Shown here piece by piece: positions 44,488 through 55,104 of a stretch of DNA of 64,000 nt (within the stretch, counting starts at the first letter, position 1; every line of letters begins with the position of its first letter). The notes under the pieces were generated by a model, which saw nothing but the letters and a program-made list of their open reading frames with translations, was not told the origin of the DNA and made no database searches. The position numbers and the translations under genes are program-made. Source of the stretch: Blasia pusilla (Eukaryota; Marchantiophyta; Marchantiopsida; Blasiales); NCBI GenBank assembly GCA_050084515.1, contig CM114273.1:9858001-9922000 (forward strand). The letters are read 5' to 3'.

Positions 44488-45906
44488 ATGAAGATACACA
44501 ATGTGGGAAGTTCCAGCTCCGGCAGCAGCTCCAAGGGCATGCCACAGCGATACGTGACAGTTCTCCTGACTTTTCTATGCACGTGCGTCTGCTACATTGA
44601 GCGCATTGGCTTCTCCATCGCGTACACCGCAGCAGCAAGCACCGCCGGTGTAGGAGATAGCACCAAAGGACATCTCCTGTCCGCGTTCTACTATGGCTAT
44701 GCCATTTCTCAGGTCCCCGGAGGTTGGGCCGCTCAGCGCTTTGGAGGAAGGCGGGTCCTATTGTTGTCTTTCATTCTGTGGTCTCTCACCTCTGCCCTGA
44801 CCCCCACACGAGCCGATGCGGTGACGAGCCTCATTATCGCTCGTCTGCTCGTAGGTGTGGCTCAGGGTTTCATCTTCCCGTCGATTCACACGGTGCTAGC
44901 CCAATGGGTTCCGCCCCACGAGCGCTCCCGCTCCGTCTCGCTCACGACTTCAGGGATGTACTTCGGCGCCGCTGCTGGCATGTTGTACCTTCCCAATCTA
45001 GTGGGTAAGAGCGGACCCCGTTCGGTTTTTCTGCTGGAATCCATGATGGGCGCGGTATGGGCGTTGCTGTGGCTGAGGTACTCGAGCGATCCTCCGGGGT
45101 CGGAACCTTCCAAGGCCTCTTTGACGGCCGTGACATCCACAGCGTTCGAGCGAGCCAAGCTCTTGTTGCCAGTGCAGAGCGTGGAGCTGGAGAAGGGTAC
45201 TGTGGAGCCATTGATGACAGAGAAGAAGAAAGATCCGGACTTGAGCCGGGAGAAGCCCAAGAGCAGGAGCGGAATTCCGTGGTTGAAGATCATGCTCAGT
45301 TGGCCGGTGTGGGCAATCGTTGTGAATAACTTCACGTTCCACTACTCTCTCTACGTCTTGATGAATTGGCTGCCGACTTATTTCGACCAAGGCTTGCGAA
45401 TAAGTCTATCCAGCATGGGCAATTCCAAGGGCCTGCCGTACTTTCTCATGTTCATATTTTCCAATGTAGGTGGTGTGGTTGCAGATCATCTCATAACTAG
45501 GCACATCTTCTCAGTGACTTACACTAGGAAACTCCTCAACACAATCGGCTTTGTTACAGCTGCGGTGGGACTCATGCTCATGTCTAGCATGCAATCTCCT
45601 ACAGGAGCTGTCATCTGCTCATCCGTCGTGCTTGGAGCTTGTGCGTTTGCCCGGGCGGGGTTTGCGGTCAACCACATGGACATAGCGCCCCGGTATGCAG
45701 GCATTGTAATGGGTGTCTCCAACACTGCAGGGACGGTGGCCGGTGTGGTAGGAGTGGCTGCCACGGGACAGATTTTAGAGGCTTCCCTTGCAGGATCAGC
45801 AGACCTTAACAATTGGGCTATTGTGTTTGCCATTCCAGCACTATTATCTGTCCTGAGTGCCGTGATATTTTGTGTATTTGCAACTGGTGAAAGGATATTC
45901 GATTAG
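44488..45906 (+). CDS. PHT4;6: PHT4;6-type phosphate/anion transporter (MFS)
   Basis: This is an intact, intronless frame of 472 residues. I start it at the ATG at 44488; two codons upstream in frame is only a GTG. PQRYVTVLLTFLCTCVCY and ERIGFSIAYT form the first helix, then YYGYAISQVPGGWAAQRFGG, RLLVGVAQGFIFPSIHTVL and HERSRSVSLTTSGMYFG. A central basic loop follows (MTEKKKDPDLSREKPKSR), then the second six helices with FTFHYSLYVLMNWLPTYF and NHMDIAPRYAGIVMGVSNTA. This is the SLC17/ANTR branch of the major facilitator superfamily. The N-terminus lacks an evident transit peptide, fitting PHT4;6, which exports phosphate from the Golgi, over the plastid members. The length is normal for the family. 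Confidence 0.88.
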   Translation: MKIHNVGSSSSGSSSKGMPQRYVTVLLTFLCTCVCYIERIGFSIAYTAAASTAGVGDSTKGHLLSAFYYGYAISQVPGGWAAQRFGGRRVLLLSFILWSLTSALTPTRADAVTSLIIARLLVGVAQGFIFPSIHTVLAQWVPPHERSRSVSLTTSGMYFGAAAGMLYLPNLVGKSGPRSVFLLESMMGAVWALLWLRYSSDPPGSEPSKASLTAVTSTAFERAKLLLPVQSVELEKGTVEPLMTEKKKDPDLSREKPKSRSGIPWLKIMLSWPVWAIVVNNFTFHYSLYVLMNWLPTYFDQGLRISLSSMGNSKGLPYFLMFIFSNVGGVVADHLITRHIFSVTYTRKLLNTIGFVTAAVGLMLMSSMQSPTGAVICSSVVLGACAFARAGFAVNHMDIAPRYAGIVMGVSNTAGTVAGVVGVAATGQILEASLAGSADLNNWAIVFAIPALLSVLSAVIFCVFATGERIFD

Positions 45907-46840
45907 ACTCACAAGTCACTATCGGAATGGCAGCTGGAGAGCTGAACTGCCAACCATTCATTTTGACCCAGTCAGATCCCTCATATTCATTCTGGGGACT
46001 TACATATAGGAAATGACTGCCGAGTTTGCTCTCACGTGATTAGTGGTAAACGGTATCAGTCAGCAGCAGATTCTTCTTTCTTAACATCTCATGTGGAGTT
46101 GTTCAAGATCATCAGATTAAGTTTCTTCCCTACAATGTGGGTGGTTATTCTATTACATGGACGGGTGTTTGCTGAGTTTTTCATCATTGTCTTTCAGTAT
46201 ACTGTGCGTGTGGCCAAAATTTTTCTATCAATTGATGTGAGATTTTTTCTGCCACATTTAGTAGAAAATACGATTTCGAAGTAGTTGTTCACGGTCTCAG
46301 AGAAATAGAGTTGAAAAGCCATCAGTGTCTTTGTGAGATTGAGGACAGTTTATACTTTGCATTTGGGCATCAGAGATTAGTTGGAAGTTGAAAGTCCATC
46401 GACTCACTGACCTGCTGCGTACGAGATCTTTCGAATTGTGCCTCTCCACCCAGGATCGGGGATGAGGCCGACTATGAAATGATATTTTTTATGTGATCGC
46501 AGCATCAAAAAGAGACTCTGAATTTTCTACAGAAGCCGGCTTAAAATATTTTATTTTAGGTGTTTCCGGGGTTTGCAAATGTGGAGGTACTGGAAAGGAT
46601 TGAGAGACGGTACAAGTAGCAAAGCCTCACCCAGAAATGCAGAGAAAGATGAGGCAGTACTGCGTAGACAGCGAGTGATGACGTTTCCTATAATTACACG
46701 GATTTAGTAAGCTGACACCTTCAAACATCGGGAGTTCCTTAAGATTTTAGTATACGATCATATAGGTGCACATCAAACATACATGCTTCGACAAAATGGC
46801 TCGTTTCGAAATTTACCTGGGCTTTTCACTAAGATTGGAA
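45907..46840 (+). other. 3' flank of the transporter gene
   Basis: No open frame with a recognisable motif. The 3' UTR and termination site should lie in the first few hundred bases, but no clear polyadenylation signal could be singled out. Confidence 0.4.
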
Positions 46841-46850
46841 AGCCCAAGTC

Positions 46851-46912
46851 TTACTTCCACCGAATGATATGAAGTAAAGCAAATGAGTCTTCATATCATT
46901 CGGTGGAAGTAA
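46851..46912. repeat. Perfect 24-bp hairpin
   Basis: The arms 46851-46874 and 46889-46912 are exact reverse complements with a 14-base loop. Just outside, GCCC and GGGC could extend the stem with a bulge. It lies about 950 bases downstream of the transporter stop. The size fits a foldback element or a small-RNA precursor; expression cannot be judged. Confidence 0.85.
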
Positions 46913-46981
46913 ACCCGGGCATGAAAGGTTCTACCCGCACATTTTAATAGGATCATTCTAATACATACTGACAGGTATATC

Positions 46982-47280
46982 AATATGGAAAATGCTTTCT
47001 TGATTTGCAAACATGGCACATTTTATTAGGGTCAGTTGAATTGATACTGACACTTACAATTATATTGATATGGAAATACTTTATTATTTGTAAACACCTT
47101 TCTTTGTTTGACACATGGCACATTTTATTATGGTCAGTTGAATTGATACTGACACTTACAATTATATTGATATGGAAATGCTTTTTTGTTTGTAAACACC
47201 TTTCTTTGTTTGACACTTGACAACCGGAAAAAATTTTAATCTATATGCAACGTCATTAACTTTTCCCTTCAAACACTCTT
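46982..47280. repeat. 102-bp tandem repeat, possible Helitron-like remnant
   Basis: ACATGGCACATTTTATTA recurs at 47011 and 47113, with a third partial unit on the left. Each unit carries GTCAGTTGAATTGATACTGA. CTTGATTTGCAAACA, and a later GCAACGTCATTAAC and CCCTTCAAACAC, loosely resemble the stretch just before the Helitron 3' end (43266-43400). Confidence 0.6.
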
Positions 47281-48192
47281 ATAATATCACTTGAGAAAGA
47301 TTATGAATAATCTTGGTTCGAATCCTTTTCCTCCAGGCCGCCCGTTTGACGAAAGCAAAAATAAATAAGGTACAGCAATAAAGACGGCTACGTCTTTTAA
47401 GCTTGTTTGGCAGATTATGAAGTACTTCAATAAGTACAAACTGAGGGCCTTCAGGGCTATTGATTCTTGCGTGCATTTGCGAGTCTGTTCAGTGTACTCA
47501 TCCCCTTCACGTTATTCTAGAAAGGGGGATACGAATACACGTGCAAGCGTACCTGTGGTATTTGCGGAACGTTCAACTAAGCTTCTGATGAAGCATAGGG
47601 AGAAAAGGCCACCTGTATCCTATCATATTTGGAACTCCTGGCAAGGTACCAATGGGCAAGGGCACATTGCAAACTCCAGTTTCTTTCAGACATGCCTTCC
47701 TCGAAGACTACCGTGCTTTGCGGGACAAGAACATCAATATTTTATTTCTATCTGTGGGCCTTAACACACTTGAAATCTCGTTTAGAATCAGCAAATGGAC
47801 TTTATAAACTTGAGGAAGTCACGTTAGATCTTGAGAAAATCCCGTTAGATTATAATAACCACTCAGAGTGACTCCTGCTTACTGCAGGTGTCACATGAGA
47901 AACCGAAGGTGTACTTACCTGCTACGAGCGACGTTTCGTATAGAACACTCCTACTAGATCTATCTTCCATTTATCGCCTCTAAAGGGGGCCAGTAGAATA
48001 TTTACCTCTGTATTGACTGAGGGAAAACTATCACGAACTGATAGCTTAAAGTCACGGGAAGAGAGAATCTATCCCTATAATGTACAGATGGTGAAAAGAC
48101 TTGTACTAGAATTGTTATCTTTTCTTTGCTTTGGTAGAGCACAAGACTTCGAGTGAACTAAAAACAGCTGGTCCAACAAAAAACGGATAACT
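47281..48192. other. Intergenic, no gene seen
   Basis: A plus-strand open frame at 47417-47764 has no recognisable motif and no codon pattern that convinced me. The rest likely includes the 3' UTR of the minus-strand SKA3-like gene. Confidence 0.4.
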
Positions 48193-50852
48193 CTACCGAA
48201 ACTTCTCGAGTTCAGAAGGCCGGTAAGTGGTGCGACCATTGTTACAAGCCATAACGAGCCTATCAATCTGAACCAGAAACAGAAGGCAGGCTTTCATATT
48301 TGATCCTGCACGGAACCGCAAGATGTGATCAGTAATTCACAGATTTTCCGACTGCAACTTCCTAAAGTGAAAATGTAACTGATGTGCATATCGAATTCCC
48401 AGATTAGATTGAAACATTCAGCTAAAATTAGGTACTAATTCAATTTGAGCAGTTCATATAGCTCAGATCTCTCACATCAACTACCAGAAAAGTCTCCCAC
48501 TTTGACACTTCCAGACACCATGTTAGGCCCCTCTCCTAGTTTCAGCTATAGAACTTGTTGATTCCCAGCCTTCCCATCACCAACAGTCTAGGAAAGACAA
48601 TGACATAGGAGTGAACCTTGGAATGGCGGAAAAAGTATATTTAGAGTTCAACTAGGGCCAGGATTTCAATGGAAAAGGAACTCGGGTATCAGACTCTGTA
48701 CCTAAACCAAGAAGAATCGAGTCCTCTATCTCAAGAACTTTCCCATAACTTTTATCGCCTTGCATGATCCCATTTTGCTTTGCCAACATGGACTCGTTAA
48801 TCTTCGCAATAGCCTCATTGAGCTCCTGACACACAGAAGTCAACAAAATAGAATATATTCTTATTAACGACTTGTGATTCCAAATATTCAGAGGGATCAA
48901 CCACACCAATTTACACAAACACGATCTCTGTACTACATGAATCTCACCTGTAAAGATACCCTCCGTCGTAGCCAAGGAAACACCTGAGCATACTCTTCGT
49001 TCGAGACCAGACCTAGAAAGGACATGCTTCTGGATTTGTTCCCTAAGATGGCAGCATATAAAAGCACCAAAGGAAGTATCAGTATAAACCTCTGGCATCT
49101 TGCAATCTTCAGAGGGTTTTATTGGTTGTGAGTAGCCACATTAATGTTTAGGTCTTGTGCACTTTAAGAAATGGATCAGATTGGTAACATTCTAACCTTG
49201 GCTGATAACTACTTTGCTGGAACTTAACTCCTAAAAACAACCAACACAATTCTATATGGAATGCGGATTACCCAAACCTAAATTCATCTCAAATAGACAA
49301 AGTTCACCTTGCGCTCTGGAGGATGGTGTCATAGCTGTAGATGGACTGTAGCTGCTATTGATATTGTCCGTTCCATTTCCAGTTAGCGATCCTGCACAGG
49401 TGGGTTGCTGTTGCTTGTCCGCAGGAGACTCTGCCTTATCAGGAGTCGACAGATCAATTCCTGACAAGAAATCCAAGATTATTATTACAATGAGTGTCTA
49501 GTGAGTTAAAAGGTCCACAATTATAGAAAATAACATACTCCACTTTCAGAACCTATTTAGTCTATGGAAGTTCTTTACAGTTCGGAGCTAGTAGACTAAA
49601 TGGCGTCCACTCAGGTAGAAAACTAGGCCACATTACCAAACATTCTTAATTCCACAATCAGGCAATCAGGCTGTCCAGCCTAGAGCAGATCTTTAACTGT
49701 GCAACCAAAAAAGAATATCCTCAGTACAACTCACTGGCTAGAGAAGCAAGACTGGAAGCAGACAGTCCGAAGTCCTCCAAGGAAAACGATTCGCCAATCC
49801 TTCACGTAGTTAAGGGGATTACATAAAGCAGTGTACCATGAGGAGAAAGAAAGAAAATGAACAAGTTGGCTTGTTGAACTCGTACAAAGAGAACCTCAGG
49901 ATAATTACAAAGGAGCTGCCTCGACCATACCATTATTGTGCATGAAATATCTTGCCCCTGTTTATCAGAAGGATACATAGACATTTCTTCAATGTCCAAC
50001 TTCGACAGAGCCACTGCGGATGGCAGAGGCGAGTTAACTGCTCCAAAATGTGCTCGGGCGGACCCTGTAGTAGAAGGTGGCCACGCTGTTTCTGATTGAG
50101 AATGATACCGACCAGATGAGGAGGACGAAGACAATAAGTCTGAATGTTGTACAGTCATGATATCCTCCTTATTCTCGATCGACTCTTTGTCGCAGAACTC
50201 TTTTGGTTTGTCCTTAAACCTGACGCGTTGTTTCAAATCCTCTACGAATGTCATCTCCAAAGCTTGCCTTTCTTCAGCATTCTCAGTCTCACCTACTGAA
50301 CATACGGGAGCACAGCTCGTTAGCGCTAAAAATACCGTTACTCACTCTCGACGTTCAACGAAAAGAACTGATTTTTCCTCACACCTCCATCCTCCCCGTC
50401 GATGGAGGACGGTAGCAATATTCATTTTGCATAAGCTTTATGGACATCTATTTTCCAGACGCCACAGACTGCGATTGGTTTTCATAGGCTCCGCTTTGCA
50501 CAAACATCGTGAATCCTTGCAGATTTGTACTCGCAATGTCATGACTTCACGTCACAAATCCAGATGAATACTAACCTTTCACGTATCCAAATTGTTCGAG
50601 TTGCGACTCCAGCAAAGTGATACCCGCTTCGTTCTGCTTGTACAGCTGCATACAGTTCGCTAATAACTCCTGAAAACTTACGTTCTCCACCGTCATTTCT
50701 TCCAGTACGTCCAATTCAGCTGCATCTTCAGCCGCACGATCATTGAAATCTAGCAAGAACGACGAAAGGTCGGCGTCTGATAGACAAGCAATTGTAATAA
50801 ACTGTGAGCTGAAAACATGCGATGTTGGCATGGACGCTGTGACTACAGACAT
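48193..50852 (-). CDS. SKA3: SKA3-like kinetochore protein, about six exons
   Basis: Exons: 50576-50852, 50295 to about 49931, about 49460-49308, 49012-48948, 48825-48702 and 48305-48193. The outer phases (1, 1, 0, 1) fit exactly; the exon 2/3 junction is unsettled. Exon 1 has LDVLEEMTVENVSFQELLAN and GITLLESQLEQFGYV, the conserved N-terminal coiled-coil of plant SKA3. Exon 2 is Ser-rich. Exons 4-6 read NEEYAQVFPWLRRRVSLQ, then ELNEAIAKINESMLAKQ, then ILLGLG joined to SNMKACLLFLVQIDRLVM and a stop. The SKA complex holds kinetochores to microtubules in mitosis. The start is the first ATG; upstream in frame is only a GTG. Total length is about 360 residues. The coding exons are intact, so it is likely a live host gene. 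The family call is from memory of the plant proteins. Confidence 0.65.
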
Positions 50853-51329
50853 AAAGCGATTCCGTACTTTAGCCGATGCCACACTGTCCTAAAATATCCG
50901 CTTTCCGTTAATTAAAACGAGTCCCGCACTTGCCAGCTAGAGATTTTCCTTCTTCGCTACCGAGTGGCGTGAGAACTTTAACAATCTACATCAGTCCCGG
51001 GAGCAGGGAGCTGACTGAAAGTCCCGAACATCTAGTCTCTCTTTCAAACCAGATACTTACCACCACCAAATAGCATGAGTGTTACAAATTTTAAGATCTC
51101 AAAGAGCCTTAAAAGCGTAATGCTTCGGGTGTACACTTATATGGTAGGGACAAAAATCAAATGCTCCCAAAAAAATTTTACGTACATGCTGGAGGCTTTT
51201 GAGACATCGAAGTGCGGAGCTGCGTCGTATTGGAGTCCAGACAAGTGACAAAACTCTTCAGTTGCCCACAATAGGCCGTGGCCATGGCATTCAACGTCGC
51301 ATCACTCATTTTGCACGCCTTCGCAGGCC
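50853..51329. promoter_or_regulatory. Region between SKA3-like gene and small open frame
   Basis: A 477-base stretch upstream of both divergent frames. A bidirectional promoter is possible. No TATA box or known motif could be fixed. Confidence 0.3.
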
Positions 51330-51644
51330 ATGCAGCAAGTACAAGTCTGCAACTGCTTCTATCCCCTCACAGCGCAAAGCTCGGAAGCGCGAGAAACATT
51401 AAAATCCCCAGAGCTCAATTACTTCAAAACCTTCTATAACTCTCCGAGCGAAAGGCTTCAGGGTTTACTTAAGGGTGGTGTCGAACTCAACAAGGACCGA
51501 CTTCAAGTGTATAGTATCGGACCCTACCCTCGATCCCATCACCACGCCAAGATCGTAATCGAGGGATGTACGACAAGCGTCATAGATTCCGTGCTCCAAC
51601 TTGAAAGAGAGTTTTCAATGCGCAGGGGTAGCGATGACAAATGA
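51330..51644 (+). CDS. Hypothetical 104-residue protein
   Basis: The frame starts at an ATG and ends at TGA, with no close homologue that I recognise. From residue 27 it looks protein-like: LNYFKTFYNSPSERLQGLLK, KDRLQVYSIGPYPRSHHHAK and DSVLQLEREFSMRRG, with mixed charge and a helical end. No signal peptide or membrane segment is seen. An overlapping frame at 51199-51402 is less plausible. It could be an exon of a longer gene or part of the LINE-C region. Confidence 0.35.
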   Translation: MQQVQVCNCFYPLTAQSSEARETLKSPELNYFKTFYNSPSERLQGLLKGGVELNKDRLQVYSIGPYPRSHHHAKIVIEGCTTSVIDSVLQLEREFSMRRGSDDK

Positions 51645-52274
51645 TCTAAAGCTGCTTCAATCCGTTCCCGGCTCGAATCACCAACGCGCGTGGAGGCTGC
51701 GAAGTGCGCACCACCGAGGTCCTCGGAGCGTTCGAACTTCTAACTTGAAAGGGAGATGTAGATGTGGGCGGACTATGTTCACTCTAGCCACTTTTCCACC
51801 TCACCAGCAATATTTCGGCGGTCCTGCAAGGCGGACAAGAGGGCCTAGGGAATTTGAACCCACAGCGATGTCGACCTTTCTCAGTCGGTGACACTCGTCC
51901 CTGTCCAGACACGTGTCATTTACATCTTTATGACCGTATGTGGATACGGCCCTCACCCCTATTCATCATGGGGTTAGTGTGACGGTGTTGGAAGTGGGTT
52001 ACACTTCAGCAGGAGGATTGTGCAAAACAATCTCCACGAGGCCCTAGAACAAGAGTCGGTCCTTTTAAAGGCTGGCCGTAGAGAGGTTGTGGTCCGATTG
52101 CGGCGCTTCCGAGGAGGTGATTGGGAGTCTCTGCAGAGCGAGTTCGTGGCATATGCCAGGGGTAGCATTCCACGTGGTTTCCTAGCGGATGATCTTGTAG
52201 CTGCCAGATTGTGACGATGTAGGAGACTTGGGCGAGCCGGGGAGTACTCGCGAGCGGCTCGTGCGCTCCGCCCT

Positions 52275-53762
52275 ATGGATATGGCTCCTCCTTCCGCTGT
52301 TACCATCGACGCCCTACGGAGGCTACACCCTCGTCCAGTGGTTGACATCCCAGCATTTGTATGTGACTTCCATTCTGACACGACCTTATGCCTAGACCCG
52401 TCCCTCTTTACACGGGCACTCGGGCGTTCCCCTAGGATAGCAGCTGGAGGGTTGTCCGGTATGATGTACGAACACCTTCGTGATTGCTTTCCCTCCGAGG
52501 ACTTTGCTAGCGGCTTTTCCGAGTTGTTTCAGGTTGCCTCTCACCTAGCTCAGGGGAGAGTGCCAACAGTAGTAGCCCAGGTATTGGGGGCGGGCGACTT
52601 TTGGCGTTATCGAAGGAGGGTGGAGAGATCCGTCCGATTGCCATAGGGGAGGTGCTCTTGCGGTTGGTGAGTCGCTCACCAACCGCAAGAGCACTATCGC
52701 TTTGCAGTTCCGTGAGACGTTCCAGTTAGATTTGAGTCTGCACCATTTTGGAGTTGCCACGCCAGCCGGTTGTGAGGCTGTAGCCTTAGGTTTGAGGGCT
52801 TGTTTAGATATACATCACGAGTGGGTGGTTCTCCAAGTTGATGTGGAGAACGCCTTTAACTCAGTGTCTCAGGCAGCTATCTTCACGGAGCTGAGAGACG
52901 CAGGGTGTCCCTTAGCGAGTCTGATTCCCTTCGTGCATGCTTTTTATGGGGCCCTCTCGGCTCTCTATTTTCACCACGGTAGGTTCGAGGAGGAGGTCTT
53001 GGTCTTGGAGTCTGCTACTGGGACGCGTCAGGGTGATCCCTTGGGTGGTGCATTGTTTGCTTTGGCTCATTATCGAGCGGTTCTTTCTACGGTGGAGGCT
53101 TTCCCGAGTTGCATTTTCCCTTCGTTGGCAGATGATACTCACATTGTTGGCCCTAGAGACTTGGTTGTTCCTCCATTTCAGCACTTTTTAGCACACTTGG
53201 CACACGTCAGCCTCGCGGTGAAGGTGGGAAAGTGCAAGGCTTGGTCTTCATTAGGCTTGTCAGTGGATATTCATTTACCAGACGGTTTTTGACACTTTGG
53301 AGGGCCGGCGTCTTGGGAGTCCCACTCAGGAGCCAGGACTTTGTATCGAGTTTTGTGGCGGCGGCTCTTACCGAGGATCTTCTTCATGTCGACGATCTCA
53401 CGAGGATTGGTGACCCTCAAGTAGCTTATGGAATCCTCTCGTCATGTTTTGCCCGTAGACCTGGTTATCTGTGTAGAACCGTGTGGGCGACTAGCCATAT
53501 TTCTTCCTTGTATAGATCCTTTGATAGAAAGATTATGCAAGCGTTTGGGGATCTTCTAGGACCCGGCTCATTAGTGTGCCCCACCGGGGAGTTAGCTTGT
53601 AGACAGGCTTCTTGGCCGATTGTCTTTGGTGGTGTAGGTCTCATAGCGACTGAGTTAGTGGCGTCTTCAGCCTTTTTAGGGAGTTGGGCCACTGTAGCAC
53701 CCCTCCTTTGCTCCCGATTTTTGGTTAGAGATAGACCGCTACTTTTACAATACGTTTCCTAG
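52275..53762 (+). pseudogene. LINE-C reverse transcriptase
   Basis: LHPRPVVDIPAFVCDFHSDT and RIAAGGLSGMMYEHLRDCF are the RT N-terminal part. After a frameshift, EIRPIAIGEVLLRLVSRSL, HHFGVATPAGCEAVALGLR, VVLQVDVENAFNSVSQAAIF (first catalytic Asp), ATGTRQGDPLGGALFALAHY and FPSLADDTHIVGP (ADD box) follow. The catalytic residues are preserved. A further frameshift near 53240 leads to WPIVFGGVGLIATE. Non-functional as it stands. Confidence 0.75.
52652..52694. repeat. Perfect 20-bp hairpin within LINE-C RT
   Basis: Arms 52652-52671 and 52675-52694 are exact reverse complements with a TCG loop. It lies in the segment coding EVLLRLVSRS of the RT. Coding continues through it, so it is either an original feature or a short foldback duplication. 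Confidence 0.9.
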
Positions 53763-53894
53763 GTTGAGGATAGTCTTTTCCCACTTCAGTCTTCACTCAT
53801 AGCTTGTAGAGACTCCCTTCTTGTTGAGGCTAGAGCAATTCTTCCCGCTTTCTCTTCCCTAGTTACCTTCGAACAGTCGGGGCTCCAATCTTCT

Positions 53895-54554
53895 TTGATG
53901 GAAGTCCACTTTGATGCATTGTTTAGAGCTACTATGAAGGACGGGAATATCCCCATGGAGGTTCGGGCGCGTATTCGCTCTTGCTCCGGAAAGGGGGCAG
54001 GCTCATGGGTGGGGGCTCGTCCCCTCATCACGACTATCCGCATCGCACCACTTACCTACACTACAGCGATGAGGTTCCGATTGGGCCTGCCCCAACCAAC
54101 GGTGGTTGGTTCGACACATTGCGAGTGTCACCAAAGTCTGGATCCACTTGGTGTGCATTTGGCACGGTGTCCAGTTGGGGGTGAGAGGATAGCCACTCAC
54201 GATGCAGTGCGGGATATTACGTTTTCTATTGCTCGGGAGAGTGGATTCCATGTACAAAGAGAGAGGCACTACTCCATGCGGGATTCCCTTATCCGTGCTG
54301 ATCTCCACATGACGAGGGAGTCTGAGGTGGTGGTAGCGGATGTTGTAGTGACGGATCCTACGCGAGAGGCGGTGCGAGCCCAAGTGGTAGCACAAGGGAG
54401 ATTGCTACAAGGAGTGGCGGAAATGGTCAAGAAGACCCACATTTATAGTCAAGTTCATGACGGACATCGATTTATCCCCCTAGCCATTGAGATGTACGGG
54501 GTGATGGGGGAGAGGTTTGACTCGTTCCTTACGGATTGCGCCCATCATATCTAG
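53895..54554 (+). pseudogene. LINE-C C-terminal CCHC and restriction-like endonuclease
   Basis: A 219-residue open stretch: RFRLGLPQPTVVGSTHCECH and LDPLGVHLARCPVGGERIA give a C-x-C...H...C knuckle; THDAVRDITFSIARESGF follows; RADLHMTRE with VVVADVVVTDP provides the (R/K)xD...D core of a PD-(D/E)XK nuclease; then YSQVHDGHRFIPLAIEMYG. In R2-type elements this nuclease cuts the target site. It is in the same frame as the preceding RT thumb, separated by a TAG at 53760. Confidence 0.65.
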
Positions 54555-54758
54555 TCAAGAAATGGGTTGTCCTTAGCCACTGCGATACTTTATTGGAGGC
54601 AACGGGTCTCCATAGTTTTGCAATGCGCCCAGGCAAATGGGCTTCTGCGGCGGGCTCAGGCGGTTGGAGACACCAATGCTAGAGGCCCACTTAGTAGTAG
54701 TCATAGTTCTCTAGGTGTTGCTGATATTGTCTCTGCTGTTGGTGATTTTGGTCTTTAG

Positions 54759-55104
54759 GGGGGAAGGCCCCCTTCTTTCTCCTCGGGGCCGGTTCTGGCC
54801 TCTTGAGGTCTATTTTTTGGCTCTCTATGCCCCCTCTTTTGTATCGTGATGGGTTTCCCATCCTTTTTCTACATATATTTTATTTCTTCTCCCTACGTTG
54901 AGCATGTCCTCCACTCCACCGGAGTCTCCTATCTTTAGGTCTACCTCTCACTCTCGTAGATCTTTGGAGCAGCGGCGGCTAGTCCTAGGACATCGCGCAT
55001 GCAAAGAGAGAATCGTTGTCATAACACCTATTCCAATTGAGTCCAAGGAGATGTATTTTCTTAAAACGGTATGCGGTACTGGTTTTGAGTATTATAACAC
55101 CGTA
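54759..55104. other. LINE-C 3' flank, no clear gene
   Basis: Probably the 3' UTR of LINE-C up to about 54890, then a short plus-strand open frame (54898-55119) without a recognisable motif. No tail or target duplication was found. Confidence 0.4.

Larger units (their letters stand above)
52002..54758 (+). mobile_element. LINE-C copy (RT plus C-terminal nuclease), 5'-truncated
   Basis: One frame, with a stop near 52212 and frameshifts near 52590 and 53240, runs from the pre-RT region through RT to a C-terminal Cys/His and nuclease domain. No apurinic-type endonuclease precedes the RT. The order RT, CCHC, nuclease is that of R2/NeSL/Utopia-like elements with a restriction-like endonuclease. 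The 5' and 3' boundaries are approximate. The window carries a second, diverged piece at 17.5-18.1 kb. Confidence 0.65.

Noticed and set aside
46980-47220. Short proteins with internal repeats on both strands
   Set aside because: They reflect the 102-bp DNA tandem repeat; AT-rich, no start context, no family.
47310-47345. GGTTCGAATCC, a tRNA T-loop/B-box-like sequence
   Set aside because: The T stem does not pair, and no acceptor, D or anticodon arms can be built around it on either strand.
51830-51930. tRNA-like stretches on both strands (GGGTTCAAATTCCC on minus, a TCTCAGTCGGT D-arm-like run on plus)
   Set aside because: The two signals are on opposite strands and neither strand gives a complete cloverleaf with a paired acceptor stem.
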